From positions 892,001 to 956,000 of the forward strand of contig NC_091099.1 in the NCBI RefSeq assembly GCF_024713975.1: DNA of 64,000 nt, written 5' to 3'. The DNA is from Paralichthys olivaceus (Eukaryota > Chordata > Actinopteri > Pleuronectiformes > Paralichthyidae). The notes beneath the pieces were generated by a model. The model had not been told where the DNA came from, did no database searches, and worked only from the letters and a program-made list of their open reading frames with translations. Positions 56,730 to 64,000 of this stretch are shown piece by piece; positions within the stretch are counted from its first letter, which is position 1; each line of letters opens with the position of its first letter. The translations under genes and the position numbers were made by a program.

Positions 56730-58276
56730 AGGCTGCTCTGGGAGAGATGATAGCGCTCATGTCTGCGAGGAAGCAGATGACAGGAAGTGTGTGTGCGTGT
56801 GTGTGTGTGTGTGCGTGCGTGAGTGTGTGTGTGCGTGCGCGTTTCAATCGAACTGTTCCTATCGGGAGGACTTAATGAGGCTATTGATTCCCACTCTCCT
56901 GCTCTATAAATACACACACACACCACCTGAGAGGCATGAATCTCTCTCTCTCTGGTTCACCTTCCCATTTTCGATCCGTTTCTCTCCCCCCCCCCCCCCA
57001 CCGGCTGTGGCGACACCCTCCACCCTGGATGTTTGCTTTGTACAAAAAGAAAAACACTTTGAGAACTGAACAATGTAGAGCGTTTTAATAAGCAGTTATC
57101 ATTATAACTTCCACGGCTGTCGAAGGCTACGTCCACATTAATACGTTTCAGTTTTAAAAAGCATCTCTGTTGCTATGGTTACGCCAGGCGTTCACACCAC
57201 TCCGCTGATTGTTCCTGTTCAATGAAGAGTTTTGTATTTTCTCAGCAATCAAATGCTGAGTAGACAATCTGCTTCCTGTTTACACCACATGACCAGTGTA
57301 CGTCCTTCCAAAGTAAAACGTGTGTGTGGACGGAGATGGATCTATTTTAAAAACTTTTTTTTAAAAGTTGAAATGTGTTCGTGTGGACGGTGCAGGGTGA
57401 GCTCACTGTTTTATTTATTTTTTTACATTCTTCGATCCGTTTGTCAGAAATGGTTTAAATGAATGGGGGGGGGGGGGGGTATCAGTCTCTGGACTCGTGC
57501 GTCTTACAGTTATTTGTTGTTTTTGGTTTTTCTTGGTAAAACTACAACACATTGTCTCCGTCCCTTCATCATAAAACGAAGTCCTCCCTCTCGTTCTGTG
57601 TCCGATGGATCGTGAGTTTGTTTCTGTTCAGATTCGTCGCTGCCTGTTTTCAGACTTTTTGCTTTGAACGCCTTATTTGGGATGCAGGTGCTTTGGTAGG
57701 TGCTTCCCTCACCAGTGCCTGACGCAGTAGTTCAGAGACACGTCCTTAACTCTGTGGGTTGAAGTGGCCTGGTCTCTCTCTTTGATTCTTGGTGTTTGAT
57801 TTAAGTTGTTGAAAGTCCCCCCCCCCCCCCAACACCAGAACCTCATTCAGATATTTTTCTGTCCAGACCTGATCACCTGTCTCAGTTTCATCCTGGACTG
57901 TTTCAGGAGGACAACGCGTCCTCTCAGAGCTGTGATGCACCAGCTGGATTATTTTCATTTGACAATTGTGGTTTTTTCCTAATTTGCCTCGTAAACCAGA
58001 CGTTTGCTTGAAAGTTTCATTTATGACATTCTGGATAAATGCAGATGTGGACAGAGAAGAATGAAATGTTAATCAGACGACTGGTTCCTTTTGTTCTCTT
58101 GAGGTCAAAGCTCTGTACTGACTTCACTGTTAAGTGCTGACGACAGAGCGGCTTCACTTCCTCTGGATCATGATTCTGTTTTGTCCATTTTAACACTAGG
58201 AAGCTTTATTTCTACTCAGAGACGTTACAGCATGTGGGTTTTGTATAAATATCTATGTATATCTTAAATAAATAAA
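56730..58276 (+). other. chmp1a 3' UTR
   Basis: Runs from the TGA at 56727-56729 to overlapping AATAAA signals at 58267-58276. It contains a GT-rich run (56788-56843), poly-C (56985-57000) and poly-G (57466-57479) stretches. No further exon is seen. Confidence 0.7.
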
Positions 58277-60304
58277 ATCTCGCCCTCTAACGCCGTCTTT
58301 CCTTTGACTTGTGACCGTGAACAAAATGAAATACAACAAAAAAAAATACCTCAAACAAGAAAGAGTTTCATTACTCAGCAGTGTAATAATGTTGGATTTT
58401 AATTAATGATCATTGTGGCCAAAAGAATTCACAACAATGGTATCATGGAATAATGTTTGGAGAATAATATGAACAATAATAATAATGCTTCTACAGTCAA
58501 TTTAATTTTGTATCTGTTTTATTTAAATTTTTGCTCATTTAATTACACTTAGATTATTTTCAAAAATACTAAGGAATGAAAAATGAATTATTGATCAGTG
58601 TGGTGCAGGATGATGGTCATAGATGGAACAATTTCACCATTATGATTCACAATGAAAATCTTTTAACTATTAATAACACAATATACATCTTATTATATTA
58701 AGATATTGAAACAGTCCTTTGCACAGCAAACTCCAGACTTCCTGTTTGTGACCAGCCCTCAGACCTGGAGTCTGTGGTTCAGTACGAAGCTTTTAGATTA
58801 GTCATCATGGCTGCTCATGATCTCATTTGCTACACAACACGAGGCAGCTCTTAATCACTGCTCGGAGATGGTTCATGAACATTCACACACACACTTTCTA
58901 CCTCTAACATAGTGAGGACACACAGTGCATTTCCAAACCCTGAACATGAATCTAAACCTAAAACCAAGTCCTGAAAACATCAGGATCAAACACAGTCTGT
59001 GGAGAACATTTTTATTTTAATATTTATTCACTTTATAACGTCAGTGAACTTTGTCCTCAGGAGCTCATGTCTCAGTCTCTGGTTTCAAGTCTTCTTCAAA
59101 CAGCTGATGTTCATTTAGTCAATTATGATCATTTAGAGTCGAACAGACCAGAAAGCACCGGGTGTGAGGAAACCACAGCAGCTCACAGACCGGAGGCTGA
59201 CGTCACAGTGGGTGGATACTCAGGAGAACACACAGCTCTGTGAGGTCTGAACTCAAAAGTGTCCTCACAAAGAGACAACTACACACACACACACACACAC
59301 ACACAGTGATGAATCCCAGGCTGCTGCAGATGTTCCTGTAGATTCTCCATTAAAGTGTCAGGATGGGCGGGGGGGGGATTCCTCCTCACCTTCTCGTGCT
59401 GGTTGTGAAAGATAAGTCATGAGGTTCATTTTCATACTGAGGATAAATAATTACACAGCTCAGGGCACGTGAGCCATGCAGGCAGGAAGTGTGCATAACT
59501 GACGTCCCCACAGCGACGGGCTGTCGCACCAGGAAACGGTCAAAGAAGAAGCCGGTGCAATGGCCGCAGCAGGTTCTCTTAGCTCCTCCCGCCTTTTCTT
59601 CTCTCTGGAAGCTCTGACTCAGCCACGGGACAGAAGTAGGGCACATAACTCATGAGAACACAATAGCTGACGAATTAGCTTGTCCCAGGTCTGACTTCAA
59701 CACAACGAGCAGTGACAGTTAATATTCAAGACACGACAGGCCCGGGTGGTGCCTTCACTGGAGGGTTCTGACCCAGTGACCCTGCTGACCCCCCACCGGG
59801 GGGCGGGGGGGACCTGGAGGTCGTGAGATGAAAACGGCTTTTGAATATTTCAGTGACTCACAGCAGCAGCAGGCGGTGGCTATAAAAAGGTGGAAGCTGA
59901 CAGGAGGGGGTTCCCCTGTGATGCCACAGTCCCGAGCCGGGCCCAGTGTCAGGTTTCCCCGTTCTGTCTGCTGCTTGTGTTTGACAAATAAGCAATAGCC
60001 GACTTGGCTGCAGAGCCGTAACTGGACACTGCTCAGTTGAGTGCGACTGTTGATTTTTAATCCACGAGCGTAATGGATCAGTCACGAGTCACCACGGCGA
60101 TCGATGGTCAGGAAGCAGCCGAGTGGGAAACAGAGAGCGTCAGTGAAATGAGTCCGTAAACAAGACGAGGAGGAGGAGGAGGGGGTGAACACGAGAGAAG
60201 AGCCGGAATAGAATAGAAACCAAACTAAACGTGAACACGTCTTTAACAGAACGAACATGTATTCAACGTGTAGTTTAATTTATCAATTTATCTATTTATT
60301 CTTG

Positions 60305-60430
60305 TGCATGTCCCATCTGCTAACACGGAGGAGGCAGGGTTTATGACTCACACGCCTGCCACCAGGGGGCGATCAAAAGGATTTGGCTTCATTTTTGGGA
60401 GCCGTCATGTCGTCCATCTTTATTAACAGT
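60305..60430 (+). repeat. Dispersed non-autonomous repeat, copy 2
   Basis: Matches 8621-8738: CATGTCCCATCTGCTAACA, GGAGGAGG.AGGGTTT, GGATTTGGCTTCA and GTC.TCCATCTTTATT in the same order, with the extra phrase CACCAGGGGGCGATC. The end AACAGTCTGTG is typical of this teleost family (from memory). Confidence 0.75.
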
Positions 60431-60697
60431 CTGTGATTTGGAGGCTCAGTCGATCACCATCGATCATCAGAGCATCTTATCGTGTAGTTTCATAATATTT
60501 AAAAGTTTCGTCTCGTATCTTTTATCATTTAGATAAAAAAATGTATCGAATTTCATCTAATCGTATCTTAAAGTATCTTATTTTGTAGTTTCGTAATGTA
60601 TCGTATCATATGTTCTCTGATCTGTTGTGTCATCATGTATTGTACAGTATCTTATCATCTGGTGTCATCTCTTATCTTGTCAGGCAGGTCAGTTAAG

Positions 60698-60790
60698 TTA
60701 TATATATATATAAATATATATATAAATATATATATAAATATGAATATATATATATATAAATTGATATAAATATATATATTTATATTTATA
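60698..60790. repeat. AT-rich simple repeat
   Basis: TATATATAAATA-type imperfect repeats over about 90 bp. Confidence 0.9.
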
Positions 60791-61973
60791 AGTTGATATA
60801 ATTGGTCCATGTCCCCCTGAGATCTGTAATAACGGTGTTTCCTCTCCCATGTGACGCCTCTCCTGATTGGCTGAGCAGAGCTGACAGAGGATCCGTCAAG
60901 TCAGATACATTTAACCAGAGTGAGGGAGAGGAAGTAGAAAGATTTTTCTTTACAAAATAAACGCACACAGGCCTTCTGGAGCCCCTGCCTGAGCACACCT
61001 CTCCTGAAACCTCTCTCACTTTCACTTTACCAGAATAAAACGTGACAAAGATGTTGTGAAATGAATTTCTGGAGGTTTTCAGCTGCATGATTTCAGAAGG
61101 CATCAGTCTCAGATGTTAATATTTTCAGGTGACCGTGAAATCAACCTGTACGTAACTAAATATCTAAACATCGGCAGCATATTGATAATCTCATGGGTCG
61201 GGACAAACCTTCTGTCCCACCTCATGATGTGGATCCTGGATGTGCAACAACAAAGCACACAGAAGACATGAGGTCTAACGTGTGTTGACGGGACGTTGAT
61301 GTGATGAAGAGGAGGAAACAGAAGCTCTGTGAGACCGTAATAATTTAATAATCCAGAACCAGCGGCAGCTTCAAACCTGGATTTTTGCTGCTCAACAGCA
61401 TTAAAGCAACAGTATGTTGAGGAAACACACAGAAATGTGTTAATCAAGTTTTGTTGAGACGAGTGAATCATTTTGTCTCTGAATGGTATAAAGTGTAATT
61501 TCGGACCAGATGATGTGAGGCCTGCAGCTACCTTCATTATTAAATTGATTGAATGAGTTGCTTTGTTAATGAATATCTTGTGAAAGACAAGATGACATCA
61601 GAGTATCCTCCTCTGTGCTCATTCTCATTCAAGATTTCACATTTATATTGTTTTGTTCGGTGGACGAGTGAAATAAACTTTATAAAACAGGCTTTTATTT
61701 TGGTGTCGATAACCGGATGTCGGTCCCTTAATGTCCGGGCCGCGGATGAACCGCAGCTGATCGACGATGCTCGCGGCTCCAGAGCTCCGGACTCCCGGCC
61801 ACACTGAGACACCGACACCGAGGACGAGCCGCGACTCCGGGGCTGTTCACACGGACATCGTGACATCGAGTAGCCGGAGCGAGGAGAGGCCGTGAGAGAC
61901 TCGTCGAGAGGCCGAGAGAGCGAGCTCTGTGCCGGGCACCGCTGCTGCTGGGGAGCCCGGCTCGGCCCGGGCA

Positions 61974-62217
61974 GGGCGGGGCGCGGGGATGTTTAGGTTC
62001 CGGTATAAAGGCAGCGACATAATGGGAACCAGACGAGCTGTGGAGCCGGCTGCTGCCGCCGATTCGTACCGGAGACCGGAATGAGAAGTTCGCCGTTGTG
62101 CTGTGAGCGGGCGGCGGTGTAACCGTCAGGGGGAGGCCGCTGAAGGAGCCGGAGGAGGCGGAGGGAGAAGCGTGTCTCTGCGGCGTCTCTCTACCTCCAC
62201 CCCCGCCCGTTGATAAC
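61974..62217 (+). promoter_or_regulatory. Candidate slc10a3 core promoter and leader
   Basis: A GC box GGGCGGGGC at 61974-61982 and a TATAAAG at 62004-62010 are spaced as in a core promoter, which would place the start near 62035 and give an unspliced leader of about 180 nt. A 14-codon upstream ORF lies at 62081-62122 (its ATG overlaps the TGA of another frame). An upstream non-coding exon cannot be excluded. Confidence 0.4.
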
Positions 62218-63624
62218 ATGAGGACGCTATTTACGATCTGGTGTCTGCTCGTCACCGGAGGAGCGGACCGGGCGCGGGCCACCGGGAATCTCACCGTGGA
62301 CAGCGGCAACCGCACCGACCTGAGCCCCGGCGGCGGGTACATCAGCATCGGGGACGGGTCCTCGCAGGAGTTCGAGTTTCCTGAAAACACCAACGGCGTG
62401 ATCGTGATCTCCAGCCTGTACCGGAGCTCCGCGGCCAGCAGGAAGGGCCGCAGGAGCCGGAAGCAGACGGTGACGGTCCGCTCCATGGACCCGGAGGTCC
62501 TCAACATCCTAAACGTCACCGACAGCGGCCACGCGGGTCCCGCTACGAGCTACATCATCAGCATCCGCTCCGGGGTCCCGGGCACGGCCCAGCTGCAGAT
62601 CCAGCTGCTGGACCTGGACCAGGACTCGGTGCCGGTTCTGGTCGAGGAGAGGACGGATTACTCCATCAGAGTGGCGCCCGGTGACGACGACCCGGCCACC
62701 AGACTCATCCAGTCCGGTGGCCTGTCCCACTTCTCTGAGAACCCGGTGCTGTTCGCCCTGCTGCCCCTCATCTTCGTCAACAAGTGTGCCTTCGGCTGTA
62801 AGGTGGAGGTGGAGGTGCTGCGGAGTCTGCTGCGGAGCCCCGTGCCCCTGCTGCTCGGGGTGCTGGGTCAGTTCCTGGTGATGCCCCTGTATGCCTACTG
62901 TGTGTCCCGGCTGGCCTCGCTGCCCAAAGCCCTGTCCCTGGGCCTGGTCATCACCTGCTCGGCCCCCGGCGGCGGGGGCGGGTACCTGTACAGCCTGCTG
63001 CTGGCTGGAGACGTCACCCTGGCCATCTCCATGACCCTGGTGTCCACGGTGGTGGCAGCAGCAGCCATGCCGCTGTCCTCAGCTCTGTACGGGCGGTTGC
63101 TGGGGGTCCACGCCGCCCTGCATGTGCCCTTCGTGAAGATCCTAGGTACCCTCCTGTTCATCGCCATCCCCATCTCGCTGGGCATGCTGGTCAAGCTGCG
63201 CCTGCCCGCCCTCACGCGCGTCCTGCTCGCACTCATACGACCCTTCAGCTTTGTGCTCATCGTAGGGGGCATCTTCATGGCCTACCAAATGGGGGCGTCC
63301 ATCTTGGCCAACGTCAGGCCCCAGATCGTGGCAGTGGGGGTGACGGTGCCGATGTTGGGGCTGGTGGTCGGTGCAGTCATGGCTAAGGTGGCGGGCCTGG
63401 CCCCGCCACAAAGGAAGACGGTCAGTATCGAAGTGGGCGTCCAGAACAGCCTGCTGGCCCTCGCCGTCATGCAGCTGTCGTTCCACCGGGTGGAGGCCGA
63501 CTTTGCGTCCCAGGCGCCCTTCATCGTGGCCCTCAGCAGCACCTCGGAGATGTTGCTCATCGTGCTCGGATACTTCGCCCAGCGGAGGTTGTGCGGCTCT
63601 GCCGTCCCCAGGAGTGACGCTTGA
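62218..63624 (+). CDS. slc10a3: Solute carrier family 10 member 3 (P3-like), single coding exon
   Basis: Orphan member of the bile acid/sodium symporter family; no substrate is established. It has 468 aa in one exon (human P3 about 477). Residues 1-21 form a signal peptide (hydrophobic TLFTIWCLLVTGG), then a lumenal/extracellular domain of about 150 residues with YISIGDGSSQEFEFPENTNG, typical of SLC10A3, and N-glycosylation sequons at Asn24, Asn31 and Asn99. From about 172 (FSENPVLFALLPLIFVNKCA) follow eight to nine membrane segments with the SLC10 core CSAPGGGGGYLYSLLLAGDV (247-266), TLAISMTLVST and SIEVGVQNSLLALAV (403-417). Compared with bile-acid carriers the Na+-site region is altered to poly-Gly, as in other SLC10A3. 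The CDS is strongly GC-rich at third positions, unlike its AT-rich surroundings. SLC10A5 is also single-exon, but the GDGS/EFEFPE domain favours A3. Confidence 0.94.
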   Translation: MRTLFTIWCLLVTGGADRARATGNLTVDSGNRTDLSPGGGYISIGDGSSQEFEFPENTNGVIVISSLYRSSAASRKGRRSRKQTVTVRSMDPEVLNILNVTDSGHAGPATSYIISIRSGVPGTAQLQIQLLDLDQDSVPVLVEERTDYSIRVAPGDDDPATRLIQSGGLSHFSENPVLFALLPLIFVNKCAFGCKVEVEVLRSLLRSPVPLLLGVLGQFLVMPLYAYCVSRLASLPKALSLGLVITCSAPGGGGGYLYSLLLAGDVTLAISMTLVSTVVAAAAMPLSSALYGRLLGVHAALHVPFVKILGTLLFIAIPISLGMLVKLRLPALTRVLLALIRPFSFVLIVGGIFMAYQMGASILANVRPQIVAVGVTVPMLGLVVGAVMAKVAGLAPPQRKTVSIEVGVQNSLLALAVMQLSFHRVEADFASQAPFIVALSSTSEMLLIVLGYFAQRRLCGSAVPRSDA

Positions 63625-63980
63625 TTGTAGCTGCAGTTTTGGTTCTGAACTCTTTCAAACCTGTGGAACAATCATCAATCCAGTCGTCACTGTGGTTTTA
63701 CGCAGCAGTGAACGGACCTTTTGTGATTCTTTTGTCCTTGTTTTCATACTTTTCGTGAAAACCAAAGGCCTTTTACCCCCTGAGACCTTTTTGTGTTTAT
63801 TTTACACAAAGTACTTTTTAAATCAGATTATACTGTGAGGTACTCAATGTAAATATTCCTACCAAGAGAAATACCTGTAAAAGAAAAGATATTTTTCTAC
63901 CAGATTACTTTTTGTAATCAACAAAGGCAAAAAAAAAAAAGATTTGTATCATGTTTACAAGAGGTCCATGTGTCTTAGCC
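63625..63980 (+). other. slc10a3 3' UTR (incomplete)
   Basis: AT-rich sequence after the TGA with no clear AATAAA before the window end. TAAATC and AATGTAAATATT are present, but none is a convincing signal. The transcript probably ends beyond the window or uses a variant signal. Confidence 0.5.
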
Positions 63981-63981
63981 C

Positions 63982-64000
63982 GGGCGGGGGGGCGGGCGGG
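63982..64000 (+). repeat. G-rich quadruplex-type motif at the window edge
   Basis: Four G-runs of at least three separated by single C residues (GGGC repeated with a longer central run). It satisfies the G-quadruplex rule with one-base loops. It is cut by the window end, so its full extent is unknown. Confidence 0.7.

Larger units (their letters stand above)
58277..61700. other. Intergenic chmp1a-slc10a3, no gene seen
   Basis: Holds a (CA)n run at 59281-59305, a second copy of a dispersed repeat at 60305-60430 and an ATATAA-rich region at 60698-60790. Open frames up to 142 codons on either strand show no domain. Sequence around 59460-59660 is GC-richer but cannot be assigned. Confidence 0.5.

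Noticed and set aside
61109-61537. 142-codon minus-strand frame between chmp1a and slc10a3
   Set aside because: Ordinary composition but no recognisable family, and no supporting splice sites, poly(A) signal or promoter. Conservation would be needed to reconsider it.
61728-62519. 263-codon minus-strand open frame
   Set aside because: It overlaps the slc10a3 promoter and 5' coding part, where high GC removes stop codons by chance. No known domain is seen, and the Arg/Ser/Pro-rich composition is typical of GC-rich antisense.

Overview
The window is vertebrate nuclear DNA, almost certainly from a ray-finned (teleost) fish. Five genes are split by GT-AG introns and one has a single coding exon. 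(CA/GT)n and (CT/GA)n microsatellites are very dense, and there are remnants of teleost-type dispersed repeats (a tRNA-derived SINE-like family, a LINE reverse-transcriptase scrap and short non-autonomous repeats). There are no bacterial operons, CRISPR arrays, rRNA genes or credible functional tRNA genes. Six complete protein-coding genes were reconstructed exon by exon. All exon phases close, and the protein lengths fit the known vertebrate families.

Layout: (1) 1-1076, AT-rich flank with a perfectly phased 16-copy, 25-bp minisatellite. (2) 1212-15927 (+), spire2, 15 coding exons, an actin nucleator that works on vesicles. (3) 18840-34981 (+), sntb2 (beta-2-syntrophin), 7 exons with a 10.5-kb first intron, preceded by a ~540-bp pure-pyrimidine tract. 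(4) 37894-42632 (+), vps4a, 11 exons, the AAA ATPase that recycles ESCRT-III. (5) 44899-49582 (-), cdk10, 13 exons, tail-to-tail with vps4a. (6) 53311-56729 (+), chmp1a, 7 exons, an ESCRT-III subunit whose C-terminal MIM1 motif is the known ligand of the VPS4 MIT domain. (7) 62218-63624 (+), slc10a3, a single coding exon for an orphan SLC10-family membrane protein. The rest is UTR, intron or intergenic sequence with repeats.

There is no operon-like logic, but three genes share a theme. SPIRE2 (actin on endosomes and vesicles), VPS4A and CHMP1A (ESCRT disassembly) all act on endosomal membranes. VPS4A and CHMP1A are direct binding partners separated here only by cdk10. From memory, the human counterparts lie in 16q24.3 (SPIRE2, CDK10, CHMP1A), 16q22.1 (SNTB2, VPS4A) and Xq28 (SLC10A3), so the window joins blocks that are apart in human.

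I found no previously undescribed gene system. The most unusual signals are regulatory: microsatellites abutting splice sites in spire2, sntb2 and cdk10, including a (AG)n/(TC)n pair able to hide the polypyrimidine tract of spire2 exon 8; inverted repeat copies around spire2 exons 6-7; a three-codon upstream ORF overlapping the vps4a start codon; a strong cluster of TTAGC pentamers at the vps4a and chmp1a 5' ends; a perfect CLEAR-type palindrome upstream of chmp1a; and a chmp1a intron whose retention would remove exactly the VPS4-binding tail. All functional readings of these are inferences.
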